Source: Nocardia takedensis NBRC 100417 (GTDB lineage: Bacteria; Actinomycetota; Actinomycetes; Mycobacteriales; Mycobacteriaceae). From it: a stretch of 64,000 nt of DNA. Position 1 is the stretch's first letter. Each line of letters opens with the position of its first letter. Both the position numbers and the translations under genes were made by a program. Positions 17,764 to 29,700 of this stretch are shown piece after piece. The DNA lies in NCBI RefSeq assembly GCF_000308695.1, contig NZ_BAGG01000019.1, forward strand, positions 1 through 64,000, written 5' to 3'. A model generated the notes under the pieces. That model was given only the letters and a program-made list of their open reading frames with translations, had not been told where the DNA came from and made no database searches.

Positions 17764-20700
17764 ATGGATGGGGTGCGTCGGACTGCTCGCGGTAGGAGCA
17801 GGCGCAGGGCCGGCGGGCCGCTGTTCGTGGGCCTGCTCACAGCGGCCGTCGAATCGGCGGCCGATTCGCTCGCCGTCGTCGCGCCGGCCACCGACGGGCA
17901 CCCGCGCCGCGAACTCACCTACACCGACCTCGACGCCCGGTCCTCGCGCCTGGCGCGGGAACTCATCGCGCGCGGCATCGGCCCCGGCGACGTGGTCGCC
18001 CTCGGTCTGACCCGCTCGCTGGAATCCGTCCTCGCCGTGTGGGCGGTCGCCAAGACCGGCGCGGCCTACGTCCCCGTCGACCCGACGCTGCCGACCGAAC
18101 GCCGCGCCTACCTGATCGCCGATTCCGGGGCCGTGCTCGGCCTCACCGTGACCGCGCGCCGGGATCGCTTCGACACCGCGATCGACTGGCTGGAACTCGA
18201 CGACCCGGCCCAGCGGGCGCGGATCGAGGCGCGGCCCGCCCACCCCGTCTCCTATCTGGACCGGGTGCGCGCGCTGACCGAACACCACGCCGCCTACGTC
18301 CTCTACACCTCGGGGTCCACGGGACGCCCCAAGGGCGTGGTGGTCACCCACACCGGTCTGGCCGCCCTGATCGCCGCGACCCGCGAGCGCTACGGGGTGG
18401 ACGCGGGCGCGCGGGTGCTGCACGTCTGTTCGCCGAGTTTCGACGTGTCGGTGCTGGAACTGCTGCTCGCCTTCGGCGCGGGCGCGACCCTGGTCATCGC
18501 GCCGCCGAGCGCCTTCGGCGGACCGGAACTGGCGGCGCTGCTGCGCCACGAGTCGGTCAGCCACCTGGTGATCACGCCGGCGGCGCTGGAATCGGTGGAG
18601 CCCGGGGACTTCCCCGCGCTGCGCGGGGTGGTCGTCGCGGGCGACGCGTTCGGCCCGGGTCTGGTGCGGCGCTGGGCGACCGGCGGGCGCGCCTTCCACA
18701 ACGGCTACGGCCCCACCGAGGCCACCATCCTGGCCACCACCGGCGACCCGTTGCTTCCAGGGGAGCCGATCACCATCGGGTCCGCGCTGCCCGGGGTGGG
18801 CGCGGTGGTGCTGGACGCGCGACTGCGCCCGGTGCCCGCCGGGGTGAGCGGCGAACTGTATCTGTCCGGTCCCGCGCTGGCCCGCGGCTATCTCGGCCGC
18901 CCCGCCCTCACCGCCGATCGCTTCGTGGCCAACCCGTTCGGCACCGACGCGGGCGCGCGGATGTATCGGACCGGCGATCTGGTGCGCAGGCGCGCGGACG
19001 GCGCGCTGGACTATCTGGGCCGCACCGATTTCCAGGTCAAGATCCGCGGTTTCCGCGTCGAGTTGGGCGAGATCGACGCCGCGCTGGGCGCGCACCCCGC
19101 GGTCGACTACGCGGTGACGCTCGGTGCGACCGCCCCGTCCGGCGCGACCGTTCTCGTGTCCTATGTGTTGCCGCACAAGGGAATCGCACTCGACACCGCC
19201 GAGCTGTCGAGTTCTCTCGCCGACACCCTGCCGGCGCACGCGGTGCCGACCGCGATCCTGGTCCTCGACGCGATCCCGTTGACGCCCAACGGGAAACTGG
19301 ACCGGCAGAAACTGCCCGCGCCCGTCTTCGAGTCGGCGTCCGCGCACGCGCCGGCCACGGCGGTCGAAACGCAACTGGTCGAACTGTTCGCGCAGGTCCT
19401 GGGCGTGCGAGTGGGAACGCGGGATTCGTTCTTCGCCTCGGGCGGCGACAGCATCCTGTCGATCCAACTGGTCTCGCGGGCCCGCGCCGCCGGGCTGAAC
19501 TTCACCCCGCAGGACGTGTTCGAACAGCGCACGGTCGCCGGACTGGCCCTGGTCGCGACATCCGGCGGCGACGGCGGGCCGACACTGACCGAACTGCCCG
19601 GCGGCGGCGTCGGGACGCTGCCCGCGACCCCGGTACTGGCCGCCCACCTGGCCGACGGACGGGTGTTCGGCCGGTTCACCCAGCAGATGGTGCTCGCGCT
19701 GCCCGCCGACGCCGAACCCGAGAAGGTGCTGTCCACTCTCGCCGCGGTGCTCGACCATCACGACATGCTGCGCGCGCGGGTGCGTGTCGAGGACGGACGC
19801 CACGCGCTCGAGGTGCTGCCCGCGGGCGCGATCGACGTGCGCGACCTGCTGACCCGCGTGGAAATCCCGGCCGGCCTCGACGCCGCCCAACGCGCCGTCT
19901 TCGCCGACACCGCGGCCGAATTCGCGATGAACCGCCTCGATCCCACCGTCGCCCGGGTGATCGCCTTCACCTGGCTGGCGCGGCCCGACGGGCCCGACGC
20001 GCTGATCGTCGCGGCCAGTCACTACGTCATCGACGGGGTGTCGTGGCGCATCCTGATCGGCGATCTCGTCGCCGCCTGGACGGGACGGGGCACGCTGCCC
20101 GCGGTGGGCACCTCGTTCCGGCGATGGGCGCACGGACTTGTCGACGACGCGAGCGCGCGCGTCGCGGAACTGCCCTACTGGCAGGCGATCTCGGCGACAC
20201 CTGATCCGCTGCTCGGCACGCGCGGCCTCGACCGCGAGGTCGACACCGCCGCCACCGTGCGACGGGTGGCGGTGGGAGTGCCGCCGGAGATCACCTCGGC
20301 GGTGCTGACCCGATTGCCCGCCGTCTACCGGGGCGGGGTCAACGACGGACTGCTGGCCGCGCTGGCCATGGCGGTACGCGCGTGGCGGGCCGCGCGCGGC
20401 GTCGACGCGCCCGCGACCCTGATCCGCCTGGAAGGTCACGGGCGGGAGGAATCCGCCGTCCCCGGCGCCGACCTGACCCGTACGGTCGGCTGGTTCACCA
20501 GCATGTACCCGGTGGCGCTCGACCTGTCCGGCCTCGACGCGCGAGCGGTGTGGCGCGGCGGCGACCCCACCGGCGCACTGCTCAAATCGGTCAAGGAACA
20601 GTTGCTCGCGGTGCCGGACCGGGGGATCGGCTACGGCATTCTGCGTCACCTCGGCGCGGACGACGCGCCGGCCGCCCCGCCCCCGCAGATCGGCTTCAAC

Positions 20701-23700
20701 TACCTGGGCCGGGTCTCCGCCGACCTCCCCGACGGGGCGGGCGACCTCGGTTGGCTGCCCACCGACGACTGGGGCGAACCCACCGCCGACCAGGACCGCC
20801 TGCTGCCCGCCGCCGCGGTCATCGACATCAACACGATCGTCACCGACAGCGCGACCGGCCCCCGCCTCAGCGCCTCGTTCGCCTACGCGAGCGAGATCCT
20901 CGACGCCGCCGCGGTCCGCGAACTGGCCCGGCACTGGGTGGAAGCGCTCGGCGTGCTCGCCGGCCACGCCGACGACCCCCGCGCGGGCGGACTCACCCCC
21001 TCGGACGTGCCGCTGGTCGAGGTCGGCCAAACCGAACTGGACGCGTGGTCGCGGACCCACCCGAACGCCTCAGACGTGCTGCCGCTCTCACCGTTGCAGA
21101 GCGGCCTGCTGTACCTGACCCAGGTCGCCGCCGACGAACCGGACCCCTACCTGCTCCAACTGGACGTCGAACTGGGCGGAACGGTCGTCGCCGACCGGTT
21201 GCGCCGCGCCGCACAGCGCGTCCTCGACCGGCACCCGACGCTGCGGGTCGCCTTCGCCGCCACCGCCGACGGCGATCCGGTGCAAATCGTGACCGAAGGC
21301 GCGCGGGTGCCCTGGCGGGTGATCGACCTCCCCGGCGACGCCGCTCCCGCCGACCTGCTCGCCGACGAACAGCGCGACCGCTTCGACCCCGCGCGGGCTC
21401 CGCTGCTGCGATTCACCCTGTACCGCACCGCATCCGGGTCCGCCCACCTGATCCTGACCGCCCACCATCTGCTGCTGGACGGCTGGTCCATGCCGCTGCT
21501 GATGAAAGACCTGCTCGTCGCCTACGCGGCCGACGACGCGCTCCCGCCCGCGCGGCCGTATCGCGACTACCTGCGCTGGCTCGCGGACTACGACCGCGAC
21601 GCCGCCCGGACCGCCTGGCGTGCCGCGCTGGCCGGCCTCGCGCCGACCCGACTGGCCGAATTCCACTCCGCGCCAGACTTTCCCGATGCGGGCCACCAGA
21701 CCTACGCCGCCGACCTGACCGTCGAGCAGACCGGCAGGCTCGTCGAATTCGCCGCCGCGCACGAGATCACGGTCAACACCGCCGTCCAAGCCGCCTGGGG
21801 ACTCGTGCTCGCCTCCTGCGCGGGCCGCACCGACGTCGCCTTCGGCGCGGTCGTCTCCGGCCGCCCACCGCAACTCGACGGCGTGGACGAGATCGTCGGA
21901 CTGTTCGCCAACACCGTCGCGGTGCGCGTCGCCGGGACGGCCGAGGACACGGTGGGCGCACTGCTGACCCGCCTCCAGCGCGAACAGGTCGCGCTGCTCG
22001 CCCACCACCACATCGGCCTGGCCGACATCCACCGCGCCGCCGGCGTCACCGACCTGTTCGACACCCTGCTCGCCTACGAGAGCTACCCCGTCGACGCCGA
22101 CGGCCTCCGCGACGCCTACGGCGCCATCGACGGCCTGGAAATCGTCGACCTGCACAGCGTCAACGTCACCCACTATCCCGTCGCCGTCCTCGCCGAACTC
22201 GGCGCGAATCTCGACCTGCGCGTCCAGGTCCGCCGCGACCGGATCGCCCCCGACCTGGGGCGCGCCCTGGCCGACCGCCTCCGCACCTTCCTTCTCGCCT
22301 TCGCGACCGACCCGAACACCACCGTCGCCCAAATCCTCGCCCGCGCCGACAGTCGCGACGTCATCGCGCGCACCGCCTACTGGCGCGCCACCCTGGCCGG
22401 CCTGCCCGAGGAACTGGACCTGCCCCGCGACCGGTCACGGGCCGCCTCGGGTCGGCGCATCGGCGCCGAGCGGGACGCGGGATTCGGGGTGGTCGGGGGT
22501 GTACTGGACCCGTCGACGTCCGAGCGGGTCGCGGAGTTGGCGGCGAGTGTGGGCGCCGGCGTGCCGAGTGTTCTGTGCGCGGCGTTCGCGGCGCTGCTGG
22601 CGCGGGTTTCGGGGAGTACGGACATCGCCGTCGCGACTCCGTGGACCGCGCCGGAGGACGGCGTGGTGGTGCTGCGCACCGAGATCGCGCCGGACCTCGC
22701 ATTCGCCGCCGTGCCCGCGCGCGTGGAGGATGCCGCGTCGGCGGCCTTCGCCCACGGCACGATTCCGGCCGGGGTGCACGCCGACGTTCCGGTGCTGTTC
22801 CGGGTCGGGTCCGCGCCGCGCCCGGCGGGGCGGTTCCAGTTGGACCTGCGCGTCGCGCCGGGCGGGTCGTTGCCGTCGGACCTCAGGTGGACCACCGACG
22901 CTGTTGGGGCAGAGTGCGTAAGCGGCAAGGCAGCGGAAATCGCCTTCGAATTCGGCTATGACGCCGATGTTTTCGCGCGGGAGACCGTCGAGGCGCTCGC
23001 CGGGCGGTTCGTTCGGCTGGTGACGGCCGCGGTGGCGGACCCCCGGACATCGGTGGAGGATCTGCCGGTGCTCGCGGAGGGTGAACCGGTGCGGGTGGGT
23101 GGGGACGGGGAGTCCGTTCCGGCGGTGACTTTCGCCGATCTGTTGGCGCGGGGGCGGGCGTTGGGGGAGGAGCGGGTCGCGATCCGGCACGGTGGTCGGT
23201 CGGTGACCTACGGGGAGTTGTCGGCGGAGACCTCGCGGATCGCGCGGATGTTGGCGGCGCGCGGGATCGGGCCGGAAGACGTTGTGGCGGTGGTGTTGCC
23301 GCGTTCGGCGGAGATGGTGGTCGCCGCGGTGGCCGTGGCGGCGACGGGGGCGGCGCATCTGCCGGTGGACCCGAATTATCCGGCGGAGCGGATCCGGCAT
23401 CTGCTGACGGATTCGGGGGCGGTGGCGACGCTGACCGTCGGCGCGTACGCGGCGGATCTGCCGGTGGGGTCGGAGGTGGTGATCCTCGATGACCCGGCGA
23501 CGGTGGCCGAGCGGGAGACCTGGTCGTCCGAGCCGCTGACCGACGCCGACCGGGTGCGGCCGTCGGACCCGCGGCATCCTGCGTATCTGATCTACACCTC
23601 GGGGTCGACGGGGACGCCGAAGGGGGTCGTGGTGACCCACGCGGGTCTGGCCGGGCTGCTCGCGGAGGCGGTGCGGCGGTACGGGCTGGGGCCGCGGCAT

Positions 23701-26700
23701 CGGATGTTGCACATCTGTTCGCCGAGTTTCGATCCGTCGGTGCTGGAGTGGTTGTGCGCGTTCGGGGTCGGGGCCGGGTTGGTCGTGGTGGATGCCGCGA
23801 TCGGCGGCGGCGCGGATCTGGCGGAGGTGCTGCGGGCCGAGGCGGTCACGCACGCGATCATCACGCCCGCGGTGCTCGGCACGGTCGATCCGGCGGGGTT
23901 GCCCGCGCTGGAGGTGGTGTCGGTCGGCGGTGACGCGACCACGCCGGAACTGTTGGCCGCGTGGCAGCCGGGCCGCCGGTATCTCAACGGCTACGGTCCC
24001 ACCGAGACGACCATCATCTCGACTTACGCGGAATTGACGGCGGGGCAACCGATCACGATCGGCGCGCCGGTGCGCGGGACGGTGGCGCTGGTGTTGGACG
24101 CGCGGTTGCGTCCGGTGCCGCCGGGTGTCGCGGGGGAGTTGTATCTGGCCGGTGACGGACTGGCCCGCGGGTATCGGCACCGCCCGGGGCTGACCGCGCA
24201 GCGTTTCGTCGCGGACCCGTCGGGCGCGCCCGGGGCCAGGATGTATCGCACCGGTGACCTGGTGCGCTGGACGCGCACGCGGCACGGGTGGGAACTGGTC
24301 TACGTCGGCCGCGGTGACGCGCAGTTGAAGGTGCGCGGGTTCCGGGTGGAGCCGGGGGAGATCGACGCGGTGCTGGTCGCGGACCCCTCGGTGGCGACCG
24401 CGGTCACCGTGGGGCGGACGCTGCCGTCGGGTCGACTCGGGCTGGTCTCCTATGTGGTGCCCGCGCCCGGCCACGCACCCGACCCGGTCGGGCTCGCCGA
24501 CGCGGTGGCCGCCCGCCTGCCCGCGCACATGGTGCCCGCCGCGATCGTGACCCTCGACGCCGTTCCGCTCACGGCCAACGGCAAACTCGACCGCCGCGCC
24601 CTGCCCGAACCCGTGTTCGCCGCCGCGCCGGCCGCGCGTGCGCCGCTGGGTCCGGTGGAATCGCGTCTGGCGGACCTGTTCGCGCAGGTCCTGGGCGTGG
24701 CGTCGATCGGGGCGCAGGAGTCCTTCTTCGCCGCGGGCGGCGATTCGATCATGTCGATCCAGTTGGTGTCGCGCGCCAAGGCCGCGGGTCTGGTGTTCAC
24801 GGCGCGCGATGTGTTCGAGCAGCGCACGGTCGCCGCGCTGGCCCGGGTCGCGGGTGTCGCGACGGACGCGCGGGTGACGCTGGCGGAACTGCCCGGCGGC
24901 GGTGTCGGCGACCTGCCCGCCACGCCGATCCTGGCCGAATTCCTGGCGGGCGGTTCACGGAACCGGTTCGCGCAGACCATGGTTCTCGCCTTGCCCGCCG
25001 ATATCGACCGGGACGGACTGCGCGTGACCCTGACCGCCGTGCTGGACCGGCACGACATGTTGCGCGCGCGCGTCGAGGCGACCGGTGTGGAGGTGCTCGC
25101 GCCGGGAAGTGTCGCACCGCCGATCGCGGAAGTCGACGCGGGCGCGGCCACCGGGGCCGCGCTCACCGAGATCGTCTCCGCCGCCATGGATTCGGCGTTG
25201 TCGGCGCTGGAACCGGCACGCGCGGCGCTGTTCTCGACCGCGTGGGTGCGTCGCGCGGACGCGGTCGACCTGCTGGCCGTCGCCGCCCACCACTACGCGA
25301 TCGACGGCGTGTCCTGGCGCATCCTGATTCCCGACCTGGTCGCGGCCTGGGCGCAGTACTCGGCGGGCGAGCCGATCCGCCTGCCGGAGGTGGGCACCTC
25401 GTTCCGCCGCTGGGCGCACGGCCTGGCCGCCGCCGACCGGACCGCGGAACTCGATCACTGGCGCGCGGTGCTGGCGACTCCCGATCCGCTGTTGGGCGCG
25501 CGCCCCCGTGACACCGCCGTGGACACCGAACGCACCGGTCGGACGGTCACCGTGCGGGTTGCGCCGCAGGTCAGCGCGGCTGTTCTCACCGCGCTGCCGA
25601 CCCGCTATCGCGGCGGCGTCAACGACGGTCTGCTGACGGCGCTCGCGCTGGCGGTGCGGGATTGGCGCGCCGAACGCGGTGTGCGCGCGCCGATCACCCG
25701 CGTGCGCCTGGAGGGCCACGGTCGCGAGGAGGACGCGGTCCCCGGCGCGGATCTGACCCGCACCCTCGGGTGGTTCACCAGCGTCCATCCGGTCGCCCTC
25801 GACCTGACCGGTCTGCCCGCGGGCGGCGGGGCCGCGACCCTGGCGGCGGCCGTGCGGGCGGTCAAGGAACAGGTGCTCGCGGCGCCGGATCACGGGATCG
25901 GCTTCGGTGTGCTGCGCCACCTCGACCCCGCCGCGGCGGGCGAGTTGACCGGGGACCTCGCGCAGATCGGCTTCAACTACCTCGGACGCGCCGCCCTGGG
26001 CGAGACGGCGGGCCTGAGTTGGCTGCCGACCGGCGAGGCGGGCGACCTCGACGTCGAATTCGATCCGGCGATGCCGTTGCCCGCGGTGCTCGACATCAAC
26101 GCCATCGCCGTCGACACCCCGGACGGTCCGCGCCTGGAAGCGAATTTCCGCTACGCGAGCGAGATCCTGACCGAGGACGCCGTGCGGGAGTTGACCGACC
26201 GGTGGACCGCCGCGCTGGGCGATCTGGCCGCGCACCTCGACGACCCCGCCGCGGGCGGCCTCACCCCCTCCGACGTGCCGTTGGTGCGGGTCACCCAGGC
26301 CGACCTGGACGGGTGGCGGGCGCGTCGCCCCGGCTTGTCCGAGGTCCTGCCGCTCGCGCCGTTGCAGGCGTCGCTGCGGGTGCTCATCGACCTGCTCGAC
26401 AGCAGCGCCGAGTCCTATGTCATCCAGTTGCGGGCGCGCCTGTCCGGCACATTGGACACCGAGCGGATGCGGCGCTGCGCGCAGGTCATCCTCGAGCGGC
26501 ACGCCAATCTGCGGGCCGCCTTCCTCACCGTCGCGGACGGCAGCGCGGTGCAGGTGATCACCGACGACGTCCAGGTCCCGTGGCATCAGGTGGACGCGGT
26601 GACCGAGGCGGAACTGCCGGGCCTGTTCGCGGCGGACATGCGCCGCGGTTTCGATCCGACGGTCGCGCCGCTGCTGCGATTCACCCTGTACCGCACGGGT

Positions 26701-29700
26701 TCCGGGGTCGATCACCTGGTGCTGACCGGTCACCACATCCTGCTCGACGGCTGGTCGATGCCGCTGTTGATGAAGGAATTGCTGGTCCTGTACGCGACGG
26801 GGGCCGACGCCGCCGCGCTGCCCCCGGTTCGCCCCTACCGCGATTATCTGCGCTGGCTGGCCCGTCAGGACCGGCCCGCCGCCGAACGCGCCTGGACGGC
26901 GCTGCTCGCGGGCGCTCGCCCGACCCGGATCGCGCCGGAACTGACCTGGCCGCCCGCGCACGGTTCCGGGTTCGCGATCACCGAATTCTGTTTGACCGCA
27001 CCGCAGACCGCCGCGCTGACCGCGTTCGCGGCGGCGGCCGAGGTGACCGCGAACACGGTGCTCCAGACCGCGTGGGGTCTGACCTTGGCCGCGACCACCG
27101 GGCGCGCGGACGTGCTCTTCGGCGCGACGATCTCCGGTCGCCCCGCCGAACTCGACGGCATCGGCGAGATGATCGGCCTGTTCGTGGACGCCGTCCCGGT
27201 GCGGGTGCGTCTGGCGGGCGAGGTGTCCGCGCGGACCGTGCTCGAGCGGGTGCAGGCCGAGCAGATCGCCCTGCTCGACCACCACCACCTCGGTCTCGGC
27301 GCGATCCAGCGGGCCGCGGGCCGCGGCGAACTGTTCGACTCGATGCTGGTCTTCGAGTCCTATCCGGTGGATTCGGACGGGCTGCGGCGGGCGAGCGGCG
27401 CGCTGGACGGCCTGCGCGTCGAGGACGTGACCGGTTCCGATTTCACGCACTACCCGGTCACTGTGCTGGTCTTCCTCGAGGCCGAACTGTTGGTGAAGGT
27501 GGAGTATCAGCGGGATCTGATCGCCGAGGACACCGCTCGCGCGCTGGCCGAGCGGTTGCGCGCGGCGCTGCTCGCGGTGATCGCCGCCCCGGATCGGCCC
27601 GCCGCCGACATCGCCGGGCGGATCGCGGAATCCGCCGATTCGCCTGCCGTCTCGCGGTATTGGCGCACGGAGTTGGCCGACCTGTCCGCGCTCCCCGCGC
27701 GTGGTCCGCGCGACCGCGCCTTGGGGCGAGTCGAATTCGAGATCCCGGCGGTGAGCTGGGAGGATCTGGAACTGGTCGCGGATTCGGCGGGGATGTGCCG
27801 TGCCACGGTGGTGCGCACGACGCTCGCGGTCCTGGTGGCCCGGTTGTGGGGGATGGATTCCGTCGCGATCGGCGTCGGGGCTCCCGGCGGACATCGCCCC
27901 GACACCGTGTTGGTGACCCGGGTGGACCGCGACGCCCGCTTCCGCGATCTGGCGGCCGAGGCGTCGCGTCGGGAGGAGATCGCCGCCGCGTACGCGGGCA
28001 TCACCCTGGAAGAACTGTCGGATCTGCTCGGCGACCGGGACACGCCGCCGTTCCAGGTCGCGCTGTTGGATCAGACGCCCGCGCGCCCGGCCGGCGAGTT
28101 GACCGTGGTCCTCGACGCCGACGACGAATCCGGGCGCTGCGAGATCCTGTTCACCCGGGCGCTGTTCGACCGCGACGCGGCCGAGGAGTTCGCGGCCCGG
28201 TTCACGCGGTTGCTGGTCGCGGTCGCGCGCACGCCCGAAACCCGGGTCGCCGCACTGCCCTTGCTTTCGCCCGAGGAACACCGGGAGTTGATCGCGCGCG
28301 GCGGCGGCAAGCCCGTCACGGTCGCCACCCTGCCCGAACTGCTGTGTCGCGGCGTCGAATTCGGCCGTGACCGGATCGCGGTCCGCGACGGCGGCCTGAC
28401 CTACACCTACGGCGACCTCGACGCCGACTCCGGACGGCTGGCGCGGGTGCTCATCGACCGCGGCGTCGGCCCGGAAACCGTGGTGGCGCTGGCCCTTCGG
28501 CGTTCCTATTCGCTCGTCGCGGCGCTGTGGGCGGTCGCCAAGGCGGGCGGCGCGTACCTGCCCGTCGACCCGAACCTGCCGCCGGACCGCATCGCCTACA
28601 TGATGGCCGATTCCGGTGCGGCACTCGGCATCACAGCGGGTGATCCACCGGCCGGCGAGCTGCCGTGGCTGGTCCTCGACGACCCGGCGCTGACCGTCGA
28701 ATGCGCGACCCACCGCGCCGGTCCGGTCACCGACGCCGAGCGCCGCGCGCCGCTGCGCCTGTCGCATCCGGCCTACGTCATCTACACCTCCGGTTCCACG
28801 GGCAGGCCGAAGGGCGTCGTGGTCACCCACGCCGGCCTCGGCGGACTGGTCGGCCACGTGGTCGACCTGCTCGACCTGCGGCCCGAACACCGCATGCTGC
28901 ACGTGTGCTCGCCGAGTTTCGATCAGTCGGTCGAGGAGCTGACCTCGGCCTTCCACGCCGGGGCGACCGTGGTGATCGCCCCGCCCGATCTTCTGGGCGG
29001 CGCGGAACTGCACCGCTTGCTGCGCGCCGAGCGGGTCACCCACACGATCATCACGCCGTCGCAGTTGGCGACCGTCGACCCGACCGGACTGGACGAACTG
29101 CTCGTGGTCTCGGCCGGCGGCGAGGCCACCACGCCCGAACTGCTGGCCGCCTGGCAACCCGGACGACGTTTCGTCAACGGATACGGACCGACCGAGGTCA
29201 CCATCGGCGCGACGTACACCGCGCTGCGCGCGGGTGAAGCGGTACGGATCGGCGCGCCCGTGCCCGGCGTGTGGGCGGCGGTCCTGGACGACCGCCTGCA
29301 CCCGGTGCCCGCGGGCGCGGTCGGGGAGTTGTACCTGGGCGGCGCGGCGCTGGCGCGCGGCTACCACCGCAGGCCCGCGACCACCGCCGAACGGTTCGTC
29401 GCCCATCCGTGGGGCGCGCCGGGCGAGCGGATGTACCGGACCGGCGATCTGGTGCGCTGGGCGCGCGTGGGCGCGTCCTGGGAGCTGGAGTACCTGGGCC
29501 GCGCGGACTTCCAGGTCAAGATCCGCGGGTTCCGCGTGGAACTCGGCGAGATCGACGCCGCGTTGACCGCGCAGCCCGCCGTGGACTCGGCGGTCACGGT
29601 CGGGCACGAGACCGCCGCGGGCGCGACCATCCTGGTCTCCTACGTGACGGGCGCGGTGACCGACACCGGCCCGATCCTGGAGCGAGTGGCCGAGATCCTG

